A DNA stretch of 42,241 nucleotides from an uncultured Opitutia bacterium (GTDB lineage: Bacteria; Verrucomicrobiota; Verrucomicrobiia; Opitutales; CAJWYM01). Made by a program: the position numbers and the translations under genes. The stretch is from positions 1 through 42,241 of the forward strand of contig CAJWYM010000026.1 in the NCBI GenBank assembly GCA_913049555.1. Direction: 5' to 3'. The notes beneath the pieces are model-generated. The model made no database searches. It saw only the letters and a list, made by a program, of their open reading frames with translations, and was not told the origin of the DNA. Shown piece by piece: positions 32,701 to 41,100 of the stretch (its first letter is position 1; the number at the start of each line of letters is the position of its first letter).

Positions 32701-35248
32701 TCAACTCACTGTAATTACGGGTGTCTCTGGTTCCGGTAAATCCACCTTAGCTTTTGACATTCTATTTTCAGAAGGACAGAGGCGATTTATGGAATCTTTG
32801 TCCTCCTATACAAGGCAATTTGTGGAGCAATTGAATAAACCATCCGTTCGAGGAGTGTACGGTCTTTCTCCTTCCGTTGCTATTCAGCAACGGCAGACTG
32901 TTGGCAATCGTAAATCAACGGTAGCCACAATTACGGAGGTAGCTCACTATCTTAGATTGCTGTATGCTCGAGCAGGAGTGATTGTAAACCCTGCCACCGG
33001 CAATCGGGTTGAAAATCAATCTCTGGATGAGATTCTGGGTCGACTATACAAAACCATTGAATCCAATAAAAAAAGTCCCCACCTTTATTTGTTAGCCCCT
33101 AGAATTCGGAAAAGAAAAGGGCATCATGAGCCCGTTGCTAATTGGGCTGAAAATTTGGGGTATTCTGCGCTTCGCTGCGATGGCGAGATTATTCTAATAA
33201 AGGATTTCATAGGATTAGATCGTTACAAGGAACACTCGGTTGAGGTAGTAATCGCAGATTTTGGAATTGAAGGAGCCAATAAATTAGATTCTAAAAATAA
33301 AAACAAATTTCGAGAACAGATTGAAAAAGTCTTACATTTAGGAGGGGACACTTGTCTGATCTCGGATAGTGAAGGGAATGAGATTTCTTGGTTTTCCACT
33401 AAAAATTCAGATCCGGAAACCGGGGATGCTTTTCAAGAACTGGATCCTAAAGATTTTTCATGGAATTCAACTCGTGGATGGTGCGAGAAATGCCAAGGGC
33501 ATGGTCGAATTTGGAAAGAAGTTAAGAAAGGCCAATGGATAGATCTGGGCGAATGTTCCAGTTGTGAAGGAGAAAGATTAAACGACCTGAGTCGATTGGT
33601 CGTTTTAGACCTTGAGGATGGGGGTGTCATTCGATTGCCTGAATTATTAAAGCTTTCTGTTCAAAATTTATTAAAGAAATTGGATCAAATTGTTCACAAA
33701 AAAAGAGTAAAGCCTATCTTGGAGAGTATTTTACCCGAGATTCATGAACGTCTAAACTTTATGGAAGAAGTTGGCTTGAGTTATTTATCTCTAGATAGAT
33801 CGGCGACTACTTTGTCAGGTGGGGAGGCACAAAGAATTCGTTTAGCATCTCAGCTTGGCTCCTATCTATCAGGAGTATTATATGTTTTGGACGAACCTTC
33901 GATCGGTTTGCATGCAAGAGACAATGACAAGTTGATGCAAGCTCTTGAAGCATTGAGGGACCGTGGGAATACGGTTTTGGTTGTGGAGCATGATGAGGCA
34001 ATCATGAGGCGTTGTGATCAAATCATTGATATGGGTCCTGGTGCTGGAATTCATGGGGGTGAAGTCGTGGCTCAAGGAACTCCCAAAAAGTTGATACAAT
34101 CAGCTAAATCTCTTACGGGCAAAATGCTCAAAGAAGGTATGGAGCATCCGATGAGAGGGAATTATCGGGAGGTTAAAAGGTCGAAAAAGGGGTTGGACCC
34201 GAATTGGATCGATCTTAAAGGGGCTTCGCTCAGAAATTTAAAAAATCTGAATGTTCAATTCCCCTTGAATCGATTGATTGGTATTTGTGGAGTCTCGGGT
34301 GCCGGCAAATCGACCTTGGTAAAAGAAGTTTTATTGCCCTCCTTGCAATTGTCGATTGAGAAAAGACTCAATAAATTGAATGCAAAAACTTTCTTGAAGT
34401 TCTCGAACCATGAGGAGAAATGTCCTTTTAGGGAATTAATAAATGGAAATAAAATCACACGTGTATTGGAGGTAGATCAGTCTCCAATAGGAAAAACCCC
34501 TCGTTCAGTCCCTGCAACTTATATTGGTTTGTATGATTGGATCCGTAAAATTTTTACTTCTTTACCTGAATCAAAAATTCGTGGTTTTGACAGGGGACGT
34601 TTTTCATTCAACGTTAAAGGGGGTCGATGTGAAACTTGTGGAGGTTTGGGAAAAGTTGGAGTAGAAATGAACTTTTTACCCAAAGCGTATGTCAATTGTG
34701 AGGAATGCGATGGAAATCGCTACAGTCAAGAAACCAACGAAATTCTCTACAAAGGCAAAAGTATTTCAGAGGTCATGCAACTAAGTTTTGAAGAAGCGCT
34801 CCTTTTCTTTGAAGCACATAAAAAACCAAAAGAGATTTGTGAATGGATGGTCCAAGCTGGATTGGGGTACATTCGATTGGGTCAATCCTCGCCGACTTTA
34901 TCAGGGGGTGAAGCTCAAAGGATGAAAATAGTCTCAGAACTTTCAAAGGGAGGAGGTTACAGCGACCTTCAATCCGCCAAAGGGCGAGAAACCCTTTATG
35001 TTCTAGAAGAGCCCAGTATTGGTTTGCATTTATCTGACTGCAAACGATTGATTGAAGTGTTGCATCATCTGGTAGACCAAGGGCATTCGGTACTTATTAT
35101 AGAGCACAATACGGATTTATTAGCTGAAATGGACTGGTTGATTGAATTGGGTCCTGAAGGGGGAGAAAAAGGAGGGGAGCTACTTTTTCAAGGAAATTTT
35201 GAAACTATCAAACAGTGCCAAGAAAGTATCACAAGTGCTTATTTGTAA
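29723..35248 (+). CDS. uvrA: Tandem-duplicated UvrA, excinuclease ABC subunit A
   Basis: UvrA finds bulky DNA damage for nucleotide-excision repair and loads UvrB. Standard UvrA is about 950 residues with two ABC modules. This 1841-residue protein has four, so it is effectively two UvrAs in one chain, as in chlamydiae. Walker A lysines are at 41, 645, 1006 and 1529. Signature motifs LSGGE start at 481, 828, 1364 and 1726. Cys pairs of the Zn modules begin near 281, 398, 738, 1254 and 1636. The second half keeps the RSVPATYIGLYD motif (about 1592-1604). In the first half the same place reads SRSNIGIYSKAW. The fourth Walker B is LEEPSIGLH instead of LDEP. One chain may thus act as a built-in dimer with a specialised first half. 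Confidence 0.96.
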   Translation: MTRSIDFINLKGVRQNNLKGVDLKIPLRKLTVVTGVSGAGKSSLVFDTLHAEGQRRYVETFSPYVRQFMDTLDRPDLDEIENIRPSIAIEQTHAIRTSRSTVGTMTELTDYFKVWFSENADLIDPESGKKIEDNNRKRVVENFLGCYLGQRILVGFCVKKGKSSWNSLLEVLLAQGYSRCLLEDGVHKIHSKRVEDFLTDAENLYIVQDRISVLENYKARLLEAVEQSFKAGKNCLWVSKDEDASISKSEFFYEGFYSDSGKKFQHSSPSLFSFNSPIGACPECKGFGYSIEIDYKSVIADKNLSISEGALKPIEGFAGGDVFNNLLRNFKRKKFSLDTPWYQLPEQVKDYVFHGDQDYIEESGQWFGVKSFFDWLETKTYKMHVRMFLSRFRTYNICPSCHGKRLRKEALWWKWQGHTLPDLYQMPIENLLTLINRSNSIAGVEEYDFLPVALREIVTRLGFLVEVGLGYLTLDRTSRTLSGGEIQRVNLTSCIGTSLTDTIFVLDEPSIGLHSRDIGRLVKILRRLTRLGNTVVVVEHDEAIMKAADFLVEVGPKPGERGGYIVFADHAKKILKSSKSLTGLYLSGKKEVECRNQRRKIVKSGKNQTPELWLKGIVKNNLKGLDVSIPLHRFVCLSGVSGSGKSTLMNSAIHQGLLALHGKRVKDIAKFKDIGTTIAFSEVVFVDQTPLSRSSRSNIGIYSKAWEEVRKLYSKISFENSGDLKPGSFSFNSGTGRCQECGGMGEVKVEMQFLSDVFVTCPSCNGKRFNDEVLSVHFKGKNVLEVMDLTVNQAVDFFGEFPKIVNRLGIIQSVGLGYLRMGQTLSTLSGGEAQRLKLVRYLESKKVGLKEHRILLLDEPTTGLHREDIGVLLQVFQKLVDRGNSLIVIEHQIDVLKSADWILELGPESGARGGSLVGSGTPERIAQGDSFTAPFLSEALKMKKSVVSDCKVEEFSSSTSYRKRFQSKGSRAIEIVEATENNLKNVSVQIEPNQLTVITGVSGSGKSTLAFDILFSEGQRRFMESLSSYTRQFVEQLNKPSVRGVYGLSPSVAIQQRQTVGNRKSTVATITEVAHYLRLLYARAGVIVNPATGNRVENQSLDEILGRLYKTIESNKKSPHLYLLAPRIRKRKGHHEPVANWAENLGYSALRCDGEIILIKDFIGLDRYKEHSVEVVIADFGIEGANKLDSKNKNKFREQIEKVLHLGGDTCLISDSEGNEISWFSTKNSDPETGDAFQELDPKDFSWNSTRGWCEKCQGHGRIWKEVKKGQWIDLGECSSCEGERLNDLSRLVVLDLEDGGVIRLPELLKLSVQNLLKKLDQIVHKKRVKPILESILPEIHERLNFMEEVGLSYLSLDRSATTLSGGEAQRIRLASQLGSYLSGVLYVLDEPSIGLHARDNDKLMQALEALRDRGNTVLVVEHDEAIMRRCDQIIDMGPGAGIHGGEVVAQGTPKKLIQSAKSLTGKMLKEGMEHPMRGNYREVKRSKKGLDPNWIDLKGASLRNLKNLNVQFPLNRLIGICGVSGAGKSTLVKEVLLPSLQLSIEKRLNKLNAKTFLKFSNHEEKCPFRELINGNKITRVLEVDQSPIGKTPRSVPATYIGLYDWIRKIFTSLPESKIRGFDRGRFSFNVKGGRCETCGGLGKVGVEMNFLPKAYVNCEECDGNRYSQETNEILYKGKSISEVMQLSFEEALLFFEAHKKPKEICEWMVQAGLGYIRLGQSSPTLSGGEAQRMKIVSELSKGGGYSDLQSAKGRETLYVLEEPSIGLHLSDCKRLIEVLHHLVDQGHSVLIIEHNTDLLAEMDWLIELGPEGGEKGGELLFQGNFETIKQCQESITSAYL

Positions 35249-35315
35249 AATTTTACCAAGATTGTATTTCTATAAGAAGTGCATCCAGTCATACTGCTTC
35301 AAAAAGTGTCACCTA

Positions 35316-35993
35316 CTAGGAAAGCAGATGGGTTTGGAGGGTTCTTAATATGAGGGTTTCTAGAGATAGGTTGATTTCAACAAGCCTCTCTTGTAATTTT
35401 TTTGTTTTTTGAGGATGGTTCCTCATTAAAAATTGTAGGATTTGATTTTTCTTAATCTGTATTTTTTGTTTGTGCCAATCTAGTTTTTGAGATCTGGCAA
35501 ATGCTTTTAATTCATTTTTTACAGTTTCTCTAAATAAATGATACACTGTGATTGTATTGGCAGAACTTCCTTGAAGGATCCACTTTCTTACAGGATGACC
35601 AAACACAGAAAAAACATCATTGATCGTTCCTTTATCTTTGTGATTTTTAGAGCCGATACCATACTTTGGATGGAATAGTTTGTCTAAAGACTGGATTTGT
35701 CCCAACTCGACCATCATTTTAGTTTGTTTTGCTAATAAATGAATCATCGCATCTTTATCTCGATAAAATTGGTCATAATATCCCCAATCCTGATCTACAA
35801 CTGTGAAGTTAGGATTGGTTAATCTCTCAAACATTTTAGGGTTCTTTGATAAATATTCGGAAATGATTTTTCGGGAATCCAATCCTATCCAGTCTTTGTT
35901 GTTTCCTATTTCAATTTTATACTCCGTTTCAGCAATTATAAAAGGAGAGAACATAGGGAACATACATAGGAGCAAAAATCGAATGAATTTCAT
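35316..35993 (-). CDS. Small exported protein of unknown function
   Basis: The ATG at 35993 gives MKFIRFLLLCMFPMFSPFIIAETEY, a clear cleavable signal peptide with a likely cut after the Ala near residue 21, so the 225-residue product is periplasmic or outside. I recognise no domain. The mature part has IGLDSRKIISEYLSKNP and DQDWGYYDQFYRDKDAMIHLLAKQ, followed by a helical, basic C-terminal half rich in Lys, Gln and Leu. A longer open frame to 36077 lacks the signal sequence at its start and is less likely. It is divergent from the sensor/channel operon and shares its promoter region of about 200 bases. Confidence 0.72.
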   Translation of the reverse strand: MKFIRFLLLCMFPMFSPFIIAETEYKIEIGNNKDWIGLDSRKIISEYLSKNPKMFERLTNPNFTVVDQDWGYYDQFYRDKDAMIHLLAKQTKMMVELGQIQSLDKLFHPKYGIGSKNHKDKGTINDVFSVFGHPVRKWILQGSSANTITVYHLFRETVKNELKAFARSQKLDWHKQKIQIKKNQILQFLMRNHPQKTKKLQERLVEINLSLETLILRTLQTHLLS

Positions 35994-36201
35994 AGTAAGG
36001 TTTTCCAAGTGCCTAACTTTTAATATCTTTGATCTTGCATGAATTCGGTATTTGAGAAAAATTAAAATCCTACCCACTTTTATTGCCCAATGGATCCTCT
36101 ATACAAGAGCAACTCTCCTCTAATCGTCAACGATTTTTCTTTTCAGAATTTTGTTACAAGGGTTTTATTGGCATTCTTGATCCTATCAATCCTCTCAATC
36201 A

Positions 36202-38115
36202 ATGAATAGTTTAAAAAAGAAGATCTTGATTGGCATTGCTTTTTGTCTTCTCTTAGGAATCCTTAGCAACGGAATTTTAATGCACCACTTTGGGCGTCAA
36301 CCCATTATTGAGGAATCCTTTAAATCGATTCAGAACGTTGGAGACAATTTAGTTTATCGAATTTTGTCTAGGATGCGGGAGTATGAAACCTTTTTGAAAT
36401 CTATTGTAGGGGTTTCCAACGAATTATGGTCCAAACCCGACGATTTCGAAGGGGCTATTTTAAATATGTTGGGCTTGAATAAAGACACCCGAATCCGATC
36501 TATTACGGTTTATGGTCTGGCAGACAAACAAGGAAAAAGCTGGAGTCGTAGTCAAGGATTGTCATGGGATCAAGTGTCGGTGAAACAAGAGGATTTAGGG
36601 AAGTTTGAATGGTATCGCATTGGTAAAATTTTCGAGCCCAACCGATTGTACTGGAATCGGGCTCATTTAGATAACTTTAGTAACGAACTCGTGGTAACTG
36701 GAATCTATAAAACCGTTCTTAAAAATAATCAGGAGCTTTTGGTTTCCATAGACCTTCAACTTACAGGTCTGAATGCAATTACAGAAAAACTAGAAAAAGA
36801 TATTGATGGCTCTTACATCTTCATTACAGACCAATCCAATCAAATGTTGGTTTCCTCTGCAAAAATGAAAAAAAGAACCCAAGGTACAAGGTTTAGAAAT
36901 ACAAATGATTTCAAGGAAATGTATGAAAATTTTGAACCCATTAATGACGTTTTTGATAACATGAAGGAATCTGTTTTAGAGGCCGCGGTTCAGATGCCGA
37001 GTTATAATTCTGATAGATGGAGCGATCTGAAGGTGGATGATCTGGATGAGGATTATTTAAAATTATCCCTTGCAATTGGTATGGATCCACTCATTCGAGC
37101 TACTTTTTTTTCTCGGAAAGAATTTTCTGACGATTTTGTCATCCAAGACTCTTGTGCTTTGTATACTTTTTATGTCCCTGATACTTATTGGAAATTAGGA
37201 ATTGTAGTCCCCTCCAGCTATGAAACCTCTGTTGCCTCAGCGGTAACTCGTCTCTTCTATTTGAATTGGATTGGAAGTGGTATCGTCGTTTTATTCTTAA
37301 TTTCATGTTTGTTGAATCGATTCATAAAACAGCCACTTTCTCAATTAAAGAGTCATTTGGATTCATTGATTGCAGCAATTGAAAAATCGAATTGGTTGCA
37401 TCTTAAAGAGATGTCAGCGGTCAGATTCGAGGCAAATGAATTTGGTTCGATTCAAAATCAAATGGTCTCACTCTTACAACAAATTTTAGGAATCCATGAA
37501 AGAGGAAAAAAAGAAAAAGAAGTCATCAAACAAAACCTGAAAAATATTCAGCAAAATCGAGACAAGGTTTTAGATCGATGTGAAAAATTAGACCAAGAAG
37601 CTAAATTTCTAAAACTTGAGATTCAGAAATATGTAGATGAAGAAAATGAAGAATTGAGTGCTGAACCAGAAAAAAGTGTTAAGACCGAAAAAATCTTTAA
37701 AGATCTCATTAGAAACTCGAAAGGTCTGCCATTGACGGTTGTTCCAATATGGAACCAAATTATTTATTTACCCTACATAAACTGTTTTATAAACGATAAT
37801 TGGGAATCACAACATACCAAATTCCTAGAAATGATGATCCGTTCAGAAAATAAATTCGTCCTTTTGTCTTTAACAGGTTTGTCCGTCGATAAAAGCTCAA
37901 AAAGTGTTGAGAGAATTCTTCAACTAAGGCGATCTTTGGTGAGTGCTGGGATTCAAGTATATTTTATTAATGCAGGTAGTTTTGTTGCAACTGAGTTTGC
38001 AAAGTCTTCCGATCATTCTCAAATTTTTACTTTTCGTTCTATTCAAGATACTCTTCAACAAATTTGGTCTCAATTGGATTTGAACAATCAATTGCCCCCT
38101 AGAGCCTCTTCTTAA
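36202..38115 (+). CDS. Membrane sensor with extracytoplasmic domain, HAMP-like linker and C-terminal STAS domain
   Basis: A first TM segment (about 8-28) and a second (about 355-373) bracket a 325-residue extracytoplasmic region. Its pattern (SITVYGLADKQGKSWSRSQG, VVTGIYKTV, LVSIDLQLTGL, GSYIFITDQSNQMLVSS) is that of a double-Cache sensor. Behind TM2 comes KQPLSQLKSHLDSLIAAI, a HAMP-type linker (about 375-430), then a coiled coil (435-480). The C-terminal domain (about 510-620), LTVVPIWNQIIYLPYIN... LLSLTGLSVDKSS... LRRSLVSAGIQVYFIN, follows the RsbR-type STAS pattern. There is no kinase, methyl-accepting or GGDEF domain, so the output is presumably protein-protein contact. It lies 20 bases before the channel gene, which makes it a likely partner or regulator. 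Confidence 0.78.
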   Translation: MNSLKKKILIGIAFCLLLGILSNGILMHHFGRQPIIEESFKSIQNVGDNLVYRILSRMREYETFLKSIVGVSNELWSKPDDFEGAILNMLGLNKDTRIRSITVYGLADKQGKSWSRSQGLSWDQVSVKQEDLGKFEWYRIGKIFEPNRLYWNRAHLDNFSNELVVTGIYKTVLKNNQELLVSIDLQLTGLNAITEKLEKDIDGSYIFITDQSNQMLVSSAKMKKRTQGTRFRNTNDFKEMYENFEPINDVFDNMKESVLEAAVQMPSYNSDRWSDLKVDDLDEDYLKLSLAIGMDPLIRATFFSRKEFSDDFVIQDSCALYTFYVPDTYWKLGIVVPSSYETSVASAVTRLFYLNWIGSGIVVLFLISCLLNRFIKQPLSQLKSHLDSLIAAIEKSNWLHLKEMSAVRFEANEFGSIQNQMVSLLQQILGIHERGKKEKEVIKQNLKNIQQNRDKVLDRCEKLDQEAKFLKLEIQKYVDEENEELSAEPEKSVKTEKIFKDLIRNSKGLPLTVVPIWNQIIYLPYINCFINDNWESQHTKFLEMMIRSENKFVLLSLTGLSVDKSSKSVERILQLRRSLVSAGIQVYFINAGSFVATEFAKSSDHSQIFTFRSIQDTLQQIWSQLDLNNQLPPRASS

Positions 38116-38135
38116 ATGAGTGAGGTATTTTATAA

Positions 38136-41100
38136 ATGAAGAAGATTTTCATTTTATTTATTGTTGTTCGGGTCTTACTTATGCTTTTCAGCAAGGTCTC
38201 GAATTTTGATAAAGAGTTGGAACTCACAATTGCAGTAGTCGCTCCAATCTCAGGGGAATCAAGCTCCTTGGGTCAGTCAATGGTTGACGGTGCTAGGTTG
38301 TATGTCGACGAAGTGAATCGCTCTGGTGGGATTGACGGCAAAAAAGTGGCCCTTGAAATTTATGATGATCACAATGATCCGCTTCGAGCAAATGATATAG
38401 CAATCGACATTGTGGAGGCAAATCAAGCGTTTGCTGTTTTAGGTCATTACAGTAGTCCTTGTTCCTACGCAGCCGGAAAAATATATCAGAAGTACGGAAT
38501 TCCTGTTATTTCACCCACTGCCACTGCTCCTTACTTGACTGCAAATAATGATTGGTATTTCCGGAACCTGTCTAGTGATTCAATGCAGGGCCGATTTTTA
38601 GCAAATTATTGTGATCGTGTATTTGGCATCGATACGGTTCATGTGTTATTTGAGGATTCAAATTATGGTCGTGACCTAGCTCAAACTTTTGGAAAAGAAG
38701 CCGTTCGATTAGAAATTGACGTTGCAGATTTCGTTTCGTTTGATCCAGACGTAGAGACCGCTTTTTCCCAAGATTTAAAATCTGTTGTTAAAAAACTCAA
38801 AAATACCCCAATAAAGGATTTCATTTTTTTAGCATGTGGTCCTGAAATTGGAGCGAAATTAGTAAAAAGACTGAAAGATGAGGGTATAAAAAATTCGATC
38901 ATTGCCTCTGACAAGCTTTCAAACCCAAAATTTACCGAATTGCTTGCTCTGGCGCCTAGAGAAAAACTAAGCCCAGGATATTACAGCAATGGAATTGTGG
39001 TGGCAACGCCCCTGATTTATGACAGTGCCAATGAGCTTGCTCAAACGTTTCGATCTGATTTTGAGTCAGAATATGAAAGGGAACCCAACTGGATTTCTGC
39101 TTACTCTTATGATGCAATCCGTCTACTGCTGGTTTCCGCAGATGAAAAAGAGATTTCTGGGGAAATGAGTGCACTTCGCATGGAAAGAAAGCAGATTCGT
39201 GAACATTTGATTTCAATGAATAGTATGGAGTTTGCCATTCCTGGAGTTACAGGACCCAATTTTTTCAATATTACAGGAGATGTGATAAAACCTATTTCTA
39301 TGGGAACTTATCGAAGTCAAAGAATTGTATCCGCTTTGAATCAATTGCAAGTCGTTCCAGATATAAACGAGTTTAATAACTTGGAAGAAGTTTCAAATTC
39401 GGGACAAATCATTCAGCTTGAGAATCAATATTTCTATCAAACTCAGGTCGTTTATACAGGTATGGAGCTTCTCAACATTCATGAAATTAAAATGGATGAA
39501 ATGGTGGCCGATATGGATTTTTATTTATGGTTTCGTTATCGTGGAGACTTTGACGCAAAGTCGTTAGAATTTATTAATTCAAAGGATGTGATTGAAATTG
39601 GAGATCCTATTGAGAGCAATCAACAAGGGGGCCTCAAGTATGATCTCTACAAAATAAGGGGAAAATTTAAGCTGAATTTTACGGGCCGCGAACAATTTGA
39701 TGAGGAAGTTCTTGGCCTTTCTTTTAGAAATAAAAACCAATCTAGGAATAAATTGATTTTCGTGGTGGATGTTATTGGGATGGGAATTCTGGAAAGCAAT
39801 GGTCTATTGAATCGACTGACCAATATAGAAAATTGGCTAGAATCTTCAATTAATTTTGGAATTGTGAAAGCAGAGGCATTTCAAAATGCTTCAAAGTTCC
39901 CAACTCTTGGAAATCTTGAATACCTAAACTCACAAAAAGAGGGAGTTCACTACTCACAGTTTAATTATTTGCTCCATTTGAAAAAAAATCAACTGACCCT
40001 GAGAAATGGAATTTCTGAAGAAATCGCCTACTTTTTGCTAGACTTAAGTTTAATTATGATCGTTGTTTATGCGTTTAACGATCGAATTCCGATCGTTCGT
40101 CTGTTTCCTCGTTTTATCTGGGTTTTACAGGCTGTTTGCGATTTGATGTTACTGCTTTCTTTAGAGGTATTGCTTATTCTGTATCTACAAGGAAAACAAG
40201 TCTCGTCCTACAATCTAGAGACGATTGTAACTCTTTTTGATGTTTTATGGTGGTTGATTCCGGCAATCAATTTGATAACGGTTTTAAAGATTTTTGTCTG
40301 GAAACCCATTGAAAAATCCTCAGGGAATGAAATCCCCAGGTTATTGATTTCAACAATCTCTATTATTATTTTAAGCAGTGCCTCATTTGGGGTTATGGCT
40401 TTTGTTTTCGATATGAAAGTTACTGGTCTTTTGGCAACGTCCGGTATGATTGCAGCCATTATTGGTCTAGCCTTACAGATGAATTTATCAAATATAATTT
40501 CCGGAATTACGATCAGCTTAGAAAAGCCATTCAAAATAGGGGATTGGGTGAAGGTAGGGGAGCAAGAGGGAAAAGTTTTGGAAACAAATTGGAGAACCAC
40601 TCGACTAGAAACCAGAGATGAATCCGTTTTATGTATCCCTAATAGTGTCGTATCCGATTCTCATATACATAATTTTCACTATCCAGATGATCTCTTTTTA
40701 TTAGAAATGTCTTTGCAGATAGATTTAGCGCACCGCCCAGAGAGAGTGGAGAAGATTTTGATGGATGCAGTCATGGATACAGAGGAAATGTTAAAAGAAC
40801 CTAAACCCACGGTGGACATTGAGGTGGGTTCTCATTCTGTTACTTATTCGATCACTTTTGCTGTCCGGGATTATGAAAGAAGGGATGACTATTTAACGAT
40901 TGCTTGGAAATATGTTTGGAATCATCTTAATCGGGCTGGTATTACTCTAGCCTCTAATAGAAGTCAAATTGAGATGATTCAGCGCGAATCGCCAGTCTTG
41001 AAAGATGGGTTTCACGATCCGGCTGAATTGATGTTAGACATTGATATTTTTCGACCTTTTAAGAAGTCTGAAGTACTGGAGCTCCTAAATGGGGTTTCTA

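Noticed and set aside
35249-35315. Terminator after uvrA
   Set aside because: I looked for a stem with a T run and found none convincing.
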